Assembly (NCBI GenBank): GCA_036635475.1
Contig: JAVWQH010000031.1
Span: forward strand, 1-22,210
DNA: 22,210 nucleotides
Direction of reading: 5' to 3'
Source of the DNA: JAHHUA01 sp036635475
Lineage (GTDB): Bacteria; Bacillota; Clostridia; Oscillospirales; Ruminococcaceae
In this document: positions 1 through 8,371 of the stretch, in pieces
How positions within the stretch are numbered: the stretch's first letter is position 1
Layout of the letters: the number at the start of each line of letters is the position of its first letter
The notes under the pieces: model-generated
Databases searched by the model: none
Told to the model about the DNA's origin: nothing
The model's input: only the letters and a program-made list of their open reading frames with translations
Program-made: the position numbers and the translations under genes

Positions 1-32
1 ACACCAAAAAATTTTTGTAATTTTTCTATCAT
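1..32 (-). CDS. sepF: SepF N-terminus (partial, runs off the window)
   Basis: An ATG at 32-30 opens a frame reading MIEKLQKFFGV up to the window edge. It is preceded by GGAGG (44-40) with 7 bases of spacing. SepF is the FtsZ-tethering division protein of Firmicutes. Its N-terminus is a short amphipathic membrane-binding helix of this style, and sepF normally follows yggS, as here. Only 11 codons are visible, so the call rests on this N-terminus, the ribosome binding site and synteny. Confidence 0.6.
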   Translation of the reverse strand, partial: MIEKLQKFFG

Positions 33-58
33 TATAATTCCTCCAATACTTAAACAAG

Positions 59-781
59 TTAAGTAACCTTTTTAATAATAATTTCTGGTGCAAACATTGC
101 TTTGCCAATTCTTACAATATTTGAACCATATTTAACAGCTGTTTTGTAATCATCTGACGTTCCCATAGATAAAACATTCATATTTATATTATCTATGTTT
201 TTGCTCCTAATGTCAACATATAGTTTGTACATATCTGAAAAATATTTTTCGGATTGTGTTTCATCACATTTTGGTGGTATTGTCATAAGCCCCAAAACAT
301 TGATATTTTTCATATTGTTTATGCTGTATAGTAGCTCTAGCACTTGTTCTTTCAATACACCTGACTTGGTAATTTCATTTCCAATATTGACTTCTATCAA
401 AATATCCATTATTTTTCCTAATTTTAAAGAATGCTTATTAATTTCTTCTGCCAGCTTTAAACTATCCACAGAATGTATCATCGTTACCTTATCAATAATA
501 CTCTTCACTTTATTAGTTTGCAAATGTCCTATAAAGTGTATTTGACATTGCTTATTATATGAGTCGAATTTTTCTAATAATTCTTGTGCCCTGTTTTCTC
601 CCAATAAGGTAACTCCGGCATTGATTGCTGCATTAACTTCATCAGTAGTTCTTGTCTTTGTAACAGCCATCAATGATATTTCGTTTGGGTTTCTTCCGGA
701 AACGAGTGCAGCATCATTAATATTTTCTTTAATATATTTAACTCTTTCAGAAATATAATTATTTAATTGGTTTTCCATCAT
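59..781 (-). CDS. yggS: YggS/PLPBP family pyridoxal-phosphate homeostasis protein
   Basis: This is a fold-type III PLP-binding protein of the YggS/PROSC family, a cytoplasmic factor that buffers pyridoxal phosphate and affects amino-acid metabolism. It has no known catalytic reaction. Family signatures seen are AVTKTR with the PLP-binding lysine at about residue 42, GENRAQE, HFIGHLQTNK, HSVDS, a GLMTIPP strand, and LSMGTSDDYKTAVKYGS with VRIG near the C-terminus. The length of 240 residues is normal. I place the start at the ATG at 781, which is 11 bases after GGAAGG. An upstream in-frame ATG at 814 would lengthen the overlap with the preceding hlyD-like gene and add a non-conserved extension. 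The gene still overlaps that gene's 3' end by 23 bases, which suggests translational coupling. The sepF start follows 26 bases downstream. Confidence 0.93.
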   Translation of the reverse strand: MMENQLNNYISERVKYIKENINDAALVSGRNPNEISLMAVTKTRTTDEVNAAINAGVTLLGENRAQELLEKFDSYNKQCQIHFIGHLQTNKVKSIIDKVTMIHSVDSLKLAEEINKHSLKLGKIMDILIEVNIGNEITKSGVLKEQVLELLYSINNMKNINVLGLMTIPPKCDETQSEKYFSDMYKLYVDIRSKNIDNINMNVLSMGTSDDYKTAVKYGSNIVRIGKAMFAPEIIIKKVT

Positions 782-1976
782 ACAATTCAACGCCTTCCAC
801 AACAACTTCATCAAAAATATTAACTGTATTTTCTAGTTTTGATTTTGTGCTGGTTAAGATATACCCATTTCCTTCGTAAGCAACATCTATTGGTTTAAAT
901 TTAATCTGTTGATCGTCAATTATGTAAACACCTTTTATGCTGTCCTTGAATCTTATTGCTTCGCTATTTATTTTGAGTCCACTGTATGTTTTAAATCTAA
1001 CATTAATCTCTGTAACTCTTTGTTCCATTAATTCTTTTATAATATAATTACTTTTCAGAATAACAATTGAATCGTTCTCGTCATCTTCTTTAATTATATC
1101 ATAAACGTTGGCAGGGATATCAATTATATTCAATGTTGGAAAATCCATTTTAACGATATCGCTATTCAAGAATTTTCCTAGTTGATCTTCCGGAACAATC
1201 AAAGCAAAATACCAATTATGAGATTCAACAATTTTAGCATCATTAATATTTGAAGTTTCAGAATAATCATTTATGACTTCATTCACCATTTTCAAATTTA
1301 GCTCATTAAGTATGTCAGAAGATAGTTTATCCTCCATTCCATCGCTATGGCTCACAAAAAAACCATTCATAGTGCTAAATATCTTTTGGCTTTCATCTAT
1401 TTGATTATCACCTAACCTGTTTAGTTTTTCTTCAAGTTCATTAATTTTCAATTCAAAATTTTCAACTTTTCCAGATATGATGTTTCTTTTGTTTATGGAA
1501 CTAAGTAATTGCGAACGATAATTATCAATGTCATTCATTTTCCCTTTATATACTGTCTCATTTAATGATAAAACAGCACCTGATATTTGTTTTGATACAG
1601 TTGCCGTACCGGTATAGTTGACACTTGTATTTGTTTCAATCTTTTTCAGTTCATCAATTTCTTGTTTTAACATATGATAAGTGTTTTGTCTTTTTGCATC
1701 TTCTTCGCTGTTAAAACATTCAGCAATAAGTGTACCCTCGTTGACTTTTGTACCATTATCATAAAGATAATGTATAACGCCATCTGAATTTAAATCAAAA
1801 GCTTTCTCATTTCTTATAAAAAAGCCTTTACTTGTATAGGAATCAGAAACAGTATAATCATATGCAATTTCTGTTTGATATGGTTTATCAACAAACCGTA
1901 ATCCTTGATAAAATCCATATGTTATCATAAATAATGCCAAAAGTATTGTTAGAACTTTATCAGTAATAGTTTTCAT
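759..1976 (-). CDS. HlyD-like single-pass membrane adaptor protein
   Basis: This 405-residue protein has one N-terminal membrane segment (about residues 8-27). It is followed by a short lipoyl/biotinyl-like beta segment (around residues 53-85), a charged helical coiled-coil stretch (about 95-210) and a beta-rich C-terminal half. This is the arrangement of HlyD-type periplasmic adaptor proteins, and I assign the family from architecture rather than from a specific motif. No ABC transporter, RND pump or outer-membrane channel gene is nearby, so an export role is not supported by context. The ATG at 1976 follows AAAGGA, which overlaps the hfq stop codon region. The 3' end overlaps yggS. Its place between hfq and yggS-sepF suggests an envelope or division-linked role, but that is inference. 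Confidence 0.6.
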   Translation of the reverse strand: MKTITDKVLTILLALFMITYGFYQGLRFVDKPYQTEIAYDYTVSDSYTSKGFFIRNEKAFDLNSDGVIHYLYDNGTKVNEGTLIAECFNSEEDAKRQNTYHMLKQEIDELKKIETNTSVNYTGTATVSKQISGAVLSLNETVYKGKMNDIDNYRSQLLSSINKRNIISGKVENFELKINELEEKLNRLGDNQIDESQKIFSTMNGFFVSHSDGMEDKLSSDILNELNLKMVNEVINDYSETSNINDAKIVESHNWYFALIVPEDQLGKFLNSDIVKMDFPTLNIIDIPANVYDIIKEDDENDSIVILKSNYIIKELMEQRVTEINVRFKTYSGLKINSEAIRFKDSIKGVYIIDDQQIKFKPIDVAYEGNGYILTSTKSKLENTVNIFDEVVVEGVELYDGKPIK

Positions 1977-1988
1977 AAGATTTATCCT

Positions 1989-2207
1989 TTAATCAATTTT
2001 AATCATCTTTCCAGGGGTTATGGAAGCTACTGACAGCTTATATATCATACTTAATTTTTTATCAGCTTCAAGTAATATTACCGAATCGTCAAATTCAGTA
2101 ATAACCCCCCTGAACTGAAAACCATTTGTCAAACTGATTGTTACAGGCATTTCTTGGTCTTTTACTGTATTTAAAAATAAGTTTTGCAAATTTTCAGATG
2201 TGTTCAT
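1989..2207 (-). CDS. hfq: Hfq RNA chaperone (divergent)
   Basis: This is a 72-residue Sm-like protein. Hfq forms hexameric rings that bind A-rich RNA on the distal face and U-rich 3' ends on the proximal face. Sm1 is seen as PVTISLTNG then a GVITEFDDSVILLE strand, and Sm2 as MIYKLSVASITPG. The N-terminal helix NLQNLFLN keeps Gln8. The canonical YKH motif reads YKL here (Leu58), the Phe42 position of E. coli Hfq is Ser, and Gln41 is Asp, so several proximal-site contacts are changed. The rim segment reads KDQE rather than an Arg-rich patch. The ATG at 2207 follows GAGG by 8 bases. The gene follows miaA, as in many bacteria. Size, position and the Sm fold pattern make the family call secure, but RNA-binding behaviour may differ from the model proteins. 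Confidence 0.9.
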   Translation of the reverse strand: MNTSENLQNLFLNTVKDQEMPVTISLTNGFQFRGVITEFDDSVILLEADKKLSMIYKLSVASITPGKMIKID

Positions 2208-2263
2208 AGTAAATACCTCACTTCATAATATTTATATCAATTATTTTCCATACCTTTAAAATG

Positions 2264-2272
2264 ATTATATCA
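2264..2272 (-). promoter_or_regulatory. Candidate extended -10 promoter for hfq
   Basis: On the minus strand TGATATAAT is a TGn-extended, perfect -10 hexamer. Its TGA is the miaA stop codon. The predicted start of transcription lies about 50 bases upstream of the hfq ATG. The matching -35 region is poor (TGGTAA at 17-base spacing). It could give hfq and the downstream genes an internal promoter. The evidence is sequence match only, in AT-rich DNA where chance matches are common. Confidence 0.35.
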
Positions 2273-3232
2273 TACAATGTTATTTTTTACCAGTATTTCA
2301 CAAGCAATTTCAAATATTTTTTCATAATTGGGATATCTGTCAAATTCAATCCAGTTTATTCTCTCATCTTTTCTAAACCATGTCAATTGTCTTTTTGCAT
2401 ATCTTCTCGAACCCATTCTTATTTTTTCAAGACAATCTTCTAATTTTTCTTCATTTTCAAAATAGCCTTTGAGTTCTTTATATCCAATAGCTTGTTTGGC
2501 AGTTCCGGAATATACAGAAGAAAACAAGTTCTTTGCCTCATCAAGCAAGCCATTTTCAACCATTATTGAAACACGATTATTTATTCTATCGTACAATTTT
2601 TGCCTATCTGAGGCGGTTAAACCAATCATACATATTTTATAATCAGAGGGTGTCATTTTGGAATGTTCTTTGTGCCATGACATATTTTTACCGGTTAATT
2701 TATAAACTTCAATAGCTCTGATAACTCTTCCAAGATTATTGGGGTGCAATTCTTTGCAAATATTCTCATCAATTTCTTTTAACATATCGAATAAAAAATC
2801 ATTGCCTTTTTCCTCTGCAATCTTATATAGTTCATCTCTAATTGGAGTATTTTCTTGCATTTGGGCAAATTCAATATTATCTATAAGGGAATTTATGTAC
2901 AGCCCTGTTCCGCCAACTAAAATTGGTAATTTGTTTCTGCTGTGAATATCTGCGATATGTTGTTTCGCCATGGAAACGTATTTTGCCACACTAAACTTTT
3001 CGTTCGGCTCTAAAAAATCTATCATATAATGCGGTATTGAAGACATTTCTTCAATGGTCGGTTTTGCCGTTCCAATTGACATATATTTATAAATTTGCAT
3101 TGAATCTGCTGAAACAATTTCTCCATTGAATTTTTTGGCAATATCAACAGCAAGTTTTGTTTTACCTGAAGCTGTTGGCCCAACAATCACAACTAATGGT
3201 ATTAAATTTTTCTCATTAGACAATTCTGCCAA
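2270..3232 (-). CDS. miaA: tRNA dimethylallyltransferase MiaA
   Basis: MiaA transfers a dimethylallyl group from DMAPP to N6 of A37 in tRNAs reading UNN codons, giving i6A37, the substrate of MiaB, which is encoded upstream in the same string. The P-loop GPTASGKT lies near the N-terminus, followed by DSMQIYK, GTAKP, HYMIDF, VGGTGLY, a central region with RVIRAIEVY, then the C-terminal helical part with QAIGYKEL and AKRQLTWFR. The length of about 320 residues is normal. The start is a TTG because no ATG or GTG is available in frame before the P-loop. I prefer TTG at 3232, just after AGAGGA (3241-3236), although the spacing is short. TTG at 3223 or 3244 is possible. The coding region overlaps the 3' end of mutL by roughly 17 bases, indicating coupling. 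Confidence 0.95.
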   Translation of the reverse strand: MAELSNEKNLIPLVVIVGPTASGKTKLAVDIAKKFNGEIVSADSMQIYKYMSIGTAKPTIEEMSSIPHYMIDFLEPNEKFSVAKYVSMAKQHIADIHSRNKLPILVGGTGLYINSLIDNIEFAQMQENTPIRDELYKIAEEKGNDFLFDMLKEIDENICKELHPNNLGRVIRAIEVYKLTGKNMSWHKEHSKMTPSDYKICMIGLTASDRQKLYDRINNRVSIMVENGLLDEAKNLFSSVYSGTAKQAIGYKELKGYFENEEKLEDCLEKIRMGSRRYAKRQLTWFRKDERINWIEFDRYPNYEKIFEIACEILVKNNIV

Positions 3233-5180
3233 ACATCCTCTCAATTTTGTTTTTGCTTAATTCTATCATAACAGGACGTCCATGTGGACAATATGATATG
3301 TTTTCATCGTCAGATATAAAGTTTACTATAAAATTCATATCAATTTCTCCTGTAAAGTCGTTAGCCTTGACAGCGGCTCTACAAGCCATTGAATGATATA
3401 TATTATCAATTATTTCCGGTGTAAGGTCTTTTGCTGATTGAATTTTTCTTGCAATTTCCAAAACAGCCTCATTTGAATTATCTCTGCTTAATATTGTTGG
3501 AATTTCTCTGACTACTATTGTTCTGTCCCCTAAACTATCAACGTCAAAACCCAGTTTTTTAAATTCATCTCTGTAATCTAATATTATTGTACATTCGTTT
3601 CTATCAACATTTAATATAATCGGTTCTAACAATATTTGACTTTCAAATGTGGCTTGATTTTTTAATTTATTATACAAATATCTCTCATGTGCTGCGTGTT
3701 TATCAATAAGAATAAGGGTGTCATTTTTTTCAACAATAATATATGTGGCAAATGCCTCTCCTATTATTCTAAATTTGTTATCGTCATTTTTTGTTATATT
3801 TTGCGAAAAGCTATCAGTATAATTGTTTTCTTCTTGTTCAATAATTTCAGAACTACTCTCTTTTATATTCATTGTTTCGTTTCCATTTATATTGCTTTTT
3901 GAAGAAAATGATTTTGATAATAGTTCTTGCACTTTATTGCTTTTCACAATTTCGCCATGTGGCTTTTCTTCTTTATCATTTAAAATATAGGGTTTTTCTG
4001 TAGAATGAAGTTCAAGATTTTTATTTTCTGAATTTATTTTAGGAGGAGAAATCCTTGTTTCACTTTGCTTATTATATAGTTCTTTTCCGAAGGTTTTCTG
4101 TTTATCCGAGTAATCAAAGTTCTTTAAAGTAAATTCGTTAATTATGTTCTTTTTAGGCTGTGTTTCATTATTTCTTAGTACACTTTGTTGAGAAAATTTT
4201 TGTAATGCAAACTTGCAAGCATTGAATACTGCGTTATAAACTGCATTTTCGTTTGAAAAACGTACTTCTGTTTTTGCTGGGTGAACGTTTACGTCAACTG
4301 TATTCGGCGGAATTTTTATGTCGATAACACAACCTGGAAATTTCCCCACCATCATACTTCCCTTATAAGCTTCTTCAATGGCAGCTATACAAGTTTTGCT
4401 TTTAACAAATCTTTTATTAATATAAAAATTTTCCATAGCTCTTGTCGGTTTGCTTGACGTTGGTTGCGTTATATATCCAACTATGTTAAAAATTCCGTCA
4501 GTATATTCAACTTCTATTAAGTTATTACAAAAATCACTGCCCATAACACTATGTATTGATGCTTTTAAATCATTATTTCCAGGGGTATTCAAAACAACAT
4601 TTCCATCTTTAATTAGTTTAAACGAAATATTTGAATTGATTATCGCAAGTTTTTCAAGAACACTTGCAACATTGCTTCCCTCATAGCTATCTTTTTTCAG
4701 AAATTTTAATCTTGCAGGGGTATTGAAAAATACATTTTTAATTATAATTGTTGTTCCTACAGGACAGCCAACATCATAAATTTCCCCATTGTCTGAGCCT
4801 TCTATAATAAATTTTGTGCCAACTATATCGTCTTTTGTTCTCGTGGTCAATTCCACCATACACATTGCGGCAACTGATGCCAATGCCTCGCCTCTAAATC
4901 CAAATGTCATTATATTTTCTAAGTCATCTTGGGTTGAAACCTTACTTGTTGCATGACGAATAAAAGCATTGGGAATATCTTCACGCAGCATACCACAACC
5001 ATCATCGGAAATTCTGATATACTTGATTCCCCCGCCTTTAATTTCAACTGCAATTTTGCTTGCACCCGCATCTATTGAGTTTTCAACAAGCTCTTTAACT
5101 ATTGATGCAGGACGTTCAACAACTTCTCCTGCCGCAATAAGTTCAGCAACTTGCTTGTCTAAAACTTTAATAATTCCCAT
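3216..5180 (-). CDS. mutL: DNA mismatch repair protein MutL
   Basis: MutL couples mismatch recognition by MutS to downstream strand incision and excision. The N-terminal GHKL ATPase shows VAELIAAGEVVERPAS, ELVENSIDAGA, DDGCGM, RHATSK and GFRGEALAS. A low-complexity polar linker spans about residues 335-465. The C-terminal dimerisation and endonuclease domain has DKHAAHER (493-500), ACR (599-601), CPHGRP (631-636) and a terminal FGR. These are the metal-site motifs of MutL proteins that nick DNA, expected in bacteria without MutH. The usual DQHA(x)2E(x)4E pattern is modified: Gln is Lys, and the last Glu is Asn504. The 654-residue length is typical. The ATG at 5180 follows AGGTGG by about 7 bases, 17 bases after mutS ends, so the two are an operon. 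Confidence 0.97.
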   Translation of the reverse strand: MGIIKVLDKQVAELIAAGEVVERPASIVKELVENSIDAGASKIAVEIKGGGIKYIRISDDGCGMLREDIPNAFIRHATSKVSTQDDLENIMTFGFRGEALASVAAMCMVELTTRTKDDIVGTKFIIEGSDNGEIYDVGCPVGTTIIIKNVFFNTPARLKFLKKDSYEGSNVASVLEKLAIINSNISFKLIKDGNVVLNTPGNNDLKASIHSVMGSDFCNNLIEVEYTDGIFNIVGYITQPTSSKPTRAMENFYINKRFVKSKTCIAAIEEAYKGSMMVGKFPGCVIDIKIPPNTVDVNVHPAKTEVRFSNENAVYNAVFNACKFALQKFSQQSVLRNNETQPKKNIINEFTLKNFDYSDKQKTFGKELYNKQSETRISPPKINSENKNLELHSTEKPYILNDKEEKPHGEIVKSNKVQELLSKSFSSKSNINGNETMNIKESSSEIIEQEENNYTDSFSQNITKNDDNKFRIIGEAFATYIIVEKNDTLILIDKHAAHERYLYNKLKNQATFESQILLEPIILNVDRNECTIILDYRDEFKKLGFDVDSLGDRTIVVREIPTILSRDNSNEAVLEIARKIQSAKDLTPEIIDNIYHSMACRAAVKANDFTGEIDMNFIVNFISDDENISYCPHGRPVMIELSKNKIERMFGRIV

Positions 5181-5197
5181 TTATAACCACCTAAACT

Positions 5198-7792
5198 TTA
5201 CTTTAAACGTTCAAACATATCGTATAATTTGTTAAGAGCTTCTCGTGGCGTAATATCATTGATTGGAATGGATTTTAAGTCAGCTATAATTTCTTTTTCA
5301 ATTGTATTTTCAAAACTTATTTGATTTTCTTGTTTTATATTTTGAGTGAACTTAACAGGTTGTGCTGAATTATTTTCAAGTTCTTTTAGTATGCTAAATG
5401 CCCTTTTAATAATCCAATCAGGTATTCCCGCTAATTTTGACACTTCTATACCAAAGCTATCATCTGTTCCACCCGACACAATCTTTCTTAAAAATATAAT
5501 ATCGTCCTTATTCTTTTTGACGGCAATATTATAGTTTTTAACATTATCAAGTTGTTGTTCCAAGTCTGTTAATTCGTGATAATGGGTTGCAAATAATGTT
5601 TTTGCCCCGAGTTTTCGCCTATCTGAAATATATTCAAGTACAGCTCTTGCAATACTCATACCATCAAAAGTTGAAGTTCCTCTTCCGATTTCATCAAGTA
5701 TTAATAAACTGTTAGATGTTGCACTTTTAAGAATTGATGCAACTTCATTCATTTCAACCATAAAAGTTGACTGTCCTGAAGCTAAATCGTCAGAAGCTCC
5801 AACTCTTGTAAAAATGCCATCAATAACTCCAATTTCAGCATATGATGCCGGAACAAAACAACCTATTTGTGCCAGCAAAACAATAATTGCTGTTTGACGC
5901 ATATATGTAGATTTACCCGCCATATTAGGGCCTGTTATAATAGCAATTTGATTATCTCTTCTGTCAAGATATGTATCGTTACACACAAATGATGATTGAG
6001 AAATTGCTTCAACAACTGGGTGACGTCCATCTTTAATGTTGATTATATCTGACATATTCACAATTGGTCTTGCATAGTGCATATTCTGCGATACAGTAGC
6101 AAATGATGCAAATACATCTAGCTTTGCAATTGCAGATGCAGTTTGTTGCGTTCTTACAAGGTTTCCGGCAATTGCCAGTCTTACCTCTTCATATAGTTCT
6201 TGCTCAAGAGAATACATTTTATCTCCTGCCGAAGATATTTGTTCCTCTAATTCCTTGAGTTCCTGTGTTATGTATCTCTCACAATTTGCAAGTGTTTGTT
6301 TCCTTATATATCTATCAGGTGCCAAATTTATACTTCCCCTAGATATCTCAATATAATATCCGAACACCTTGTTATATCCGATTTTAAGATTTTTAATTCC
6401 GGTTTTCTCTCGTTCATCAGTTTCTATTTTGGCTAGATACTTTTTTGTATCTGTTATGATTGAACGTATGTTATCTAATTCTTCGTTGTAACCTGCTTTA
6501 ATAACCCAACCGTCTTTTAATGTAACAGGTGGGTCATCGGTGATTGATATTTCTATTAGTTCTTTCATATCTTCAAGCAAATCAATATCATTATATATTT
6601 CTTGCAAAAAGTCAGACTTTGTATCTTTAATTCTTTCTTTCAACTGAGGCAGTTTTTTGGCTGTTTGTTCAAGAGATTTAAGCTCCCTTGGACCTGTTGA
6701 ACCATAAACTATTCTAGTCATTAATCGTTCAATATCATATATCCCACTTAAAATAACATTGAGTTCCTCACGAAGAATATTGTCATTGAACAGTTCATCA
6801 ACAGCATTTATTCTTTTGTTTATTATAATTGGATTAACTAACGGTTTTTCAATCCAACTTCTGATTAATCTTTTACCCATAGGTGTTTTAGTTTTATCAA
6901 TAACCCATAATAGAGAACCTTTTTTATCTTTAGTCAACATTGTTTCTGTTAATTCAAGATTTCTTCTTGCATTGGAATCCAGCACCATAAATTGATTACC
7001 GCTGTAGACTGACAATGTAATAATTCTTTCTAATCCATTTTTGTGAGTTTCATTGATATAGTTCAAAGCTGCGATTAAAGCTAAAGCAGCGTATTTTTTT
7101 CCGTCCATTGATAATTCAAATAAATTTTGAGCATTGAATTGTTTGCAGATTTTACTTTCAATATTATTTTGAATATATATATTATCGTCCATACATTCTA
7201 CACAACAGTTTACTTTATCTTTTATAAATTTAGTTACTTCCGTTTTGTCTAAAAACGCACCATTAAAAACAATTTCTTTAGGTGAAAAACGAGAAATTTC
7301 ATTTCTTATTTTACTGTTATCAATATCTTCAAATTCAGTCGCAAAAACCTCTCCTGTTGATACATCAACAAATGCTGCACCAAAAAAGTTTTTATCGTTA
7401 TACAACGAAGCTATGTAGTTATTAGTTCCCTCATCAAGCATATTAGCTTCAATTAATGTGCCTGGAGTGATTACTCTTATTATTTCTCTCTTAACAATGC
7501 CTTTTGCGGTTTTTGGGTCTTCCACTTGTTCACATATAGCAACCTTATAGCCTTTTTTAATAAGTCTTGCAATATATGGTTCGCAACTATGGTATGGTAC
7601 TCCACACATTGGGGCTCTTTCTTTCATTCCACAATCTCTGCCTGTTAAAGTTAATTCCAATTCTTTCGCTGCAAGTATTGCATCATCAAAAAACATCTCA
7701 TAAAAATCGCCTAATCTAAAAAATATTATATGGTCTTTATGTTGGTCTTTAACAGCCATATATTGTTGCATCATAGGTGAAAGCTCTTCCAA
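5198..7792 (-). CDS. mutS: DNA mismatch repair protein MutS
   Basis: This is the mismatch-recognition ATPase of 864 residues, the normal length for MutS1. The mismatch-probing motif FYE is at residues 30-32 (GDFYEMF). Later come the connector and lever domains, the clamp, Walker A GPNMAGKST (621-629), Walker B with DEIGRGT (700-706) and the ATHYHEL motif. The C-terminal tail after the helix-turn-helix is short and polar, ending in ITPREALNKLYDMFERLK. The start is TTG at 7792, because an excellent GGGAGGA lies 8 bases upstream and the frame begins with the conserved LSPMMQQY segment. The next ATG would remove it. It lies 78 bases after the ricA-like gene, with an inverted repeat in the gap, and 17 bases before mutL. 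Confidence 0.98.
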   Translation of the reverse strand: MEELSPMMQQYMAVKDQHKDHIIFFRLGDFYEMFFDDAILAAKELELTLTGRDCGMKERAPMCGVPYHSCEPYIARLIKKGYKVAICEQVEDPKTAKGIVKREIIRVITPGTLIEANMLDEGTNNYIASLYNDKNFFGAAFVDVSTGEVFATEFEDIDNSKIRNEISRFSPKEIVFNGAFLDKTEVTKFIKDKVNCCVECMDDNIYIQNNIESKICKQFNAQNLFELSMDGKKYAALALIAALNYINETHKNGLERIITLSVYSGNQFMVLDSNARRNLELTETMLTKDKKGSLLWVIDKTKTPMGKRLIRSWIEKPLVNPIIINKRINAVDELFNDNILREELNVILSGIYDIERLMTRIVYGSTGPRELKSLEQTAKKLPQLKERIKDTKSDFLQEIYNDIDLLEDMKELIEISITDDPPVTLKDGWVIKAGYNEELDNIRSIITDTKKYLAKIETDEREKTGIKNLKIGYNKVFGYYIEISRGSINLAPDRYIRKQTLANCERYITQELKELEEQISSAGDKMYSLEQELYEEVRLAIAGNLVRTQQTASAIAKLDVFASFATVSQNMHYARPIVNMSDIINIKDGRHPVVEAISQSSFVCNDTYLDRRDNQIAIITGPNMAGKSTYMRQTAIIVLLAQIGCFVPASYAEIGVIDGIFTRVGASDDLASGQSTFMVEMNEVASILKSATSNSLLILDEIGRGTSTFDGMSIARAVLEYISDRRKLGAKTLFATHYHELTDLEQQLDNVKNYNIAVKKNKDDIIFLRKIVSGGTDDSFGIEVSKLAGIPDWIIKRAFSILKELENNSAQPVKFTQNIKQENQISFENTIEKEIIADLKSIPINDITPREALNKLYDMFERLK

Positions 7793-7824
7793 TGTTGAAT
7801 TCCTCCCGGTTTATAAAGTTTACC

Positions 7825-7853
7825 GCTCACATAATTATTAAAACTATGTGAGC
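7825..7853. repeat. Inverted repeat in the ricA-mutS gap
   Basis: Perfect 9-base arms (GCTCACATA and TATGTGAGC) enclose an 11-base AT-rich spacer, between the end of the ricA-like gene and the mutS ribosome binding site. There is no run of T on either side, so a normal intrinsic terminator is unlikely. It may be an RNA processing or stability hairpin, a weak attenuator or an operator. Function is unknown. Confidence 0.6.
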
Positions 7854-7870
7854 AGTAGATATTTTGAATA

Positions 7871-8275
7871 CTAGTGGCAACCTTGGCAACCTGAACAGCT
7901 ACCTGAGCAACCTGTTTGCTCTTCAATTTCATCTGGATTTTCGCCATTAACTGAACCTGCAATAATTTGATTAATAAAAGTCAGCAATTTATCAAGATTT
8001 GATTTTGCATCATTATAAACAAGCATATTGGGTCTGTCAACAATTGCACTGTAAAGAGCTTTAAATTCTGCATCAAGATTTTTGATTTTCTCTTCGTCTC
8101 TTTCAGTTTTTGAGATTTCACCATTGATTTCAGCTCTTAAATCATTGAATTTTTCAATTTTTTCTTGTAAATCAACGTCGTTGTCATTTGCTTTTTCAGC
8201 ATCACGAAAAATAAGATATCTCTCATCGTTTTGAATTGCTTTTCCTAGTTCTCTTGCTGTTGTAATTGCGTCCAT
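7871..8275 (-). CDS. RicA-like YlbF/YmcA family protein with Cys-rich tail
   Basis: This is a 134-residue, largely helical and highly charged protein of the YlbF/YmcA family. It begins DAITTARELGKAI and contains RDAEKANDND and a DLQEKIEKFNDLR helix. In Bacillus subtilis, RicA (YmcA), RicF (YlbF) and RicT form an iron-sulfur-containing complex that directs RNase Y mRNA processing and affects development. The position directly after miaB and before mutS matches ricA of B. subtilis, apart from the absent cotE, so I read it as RicA-like by synteny. The C-terminus carries four cysteines, C123, C127, C130 and C133, followed by His134, consistent with a metal or iron-sulfur ligand set. The ATG at 8275 follows AAAGGAG. 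Whether it acts with a RicT homologue cannot be seen from this window. Confidence 0.8.
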   Translation of the reverse strand: MDAITTARELGKAIQNDERYLIFRDAEKANDNDVDLQEKIEKFNDLRAEINGEISKTERDEEKIKNLDAEFKALYSAIVDRPNMLVYNDAKSNLDKLLTFINQIIAGSVNGENPDEIEEQTGCSGSCSGCQGCH

Positions 8276-8371
8276 AATTTTCTCCTTTGCGGTTTAAAAC
8301 CTTCAATTTATTTTCTGCATTAATTGCAGTGATAATTATATATTTAACAGTTTTCACACTATTAAATCATC

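Noticed and set aside
195..545. Plus-strand open frame opposite yggS
   Set aside because: It is antisense to a clear yggS coding region, is hydrophobic by codon reflection and has no ribosome binding site.
4969..5235. Plus-strand open frame over the mutL start and mutS end
   Set aside because: It mirrors the MutL ATPase motifs on the opposite strand and resembles no protein family.
7771..7962. Minus-strand frame across the ricA-mutS junction
   Set aside because: It is an overlapping alternative frame of the Cys-rich ricA tail. The inverted repeat and the mutS ribosome binding site lie inside it.
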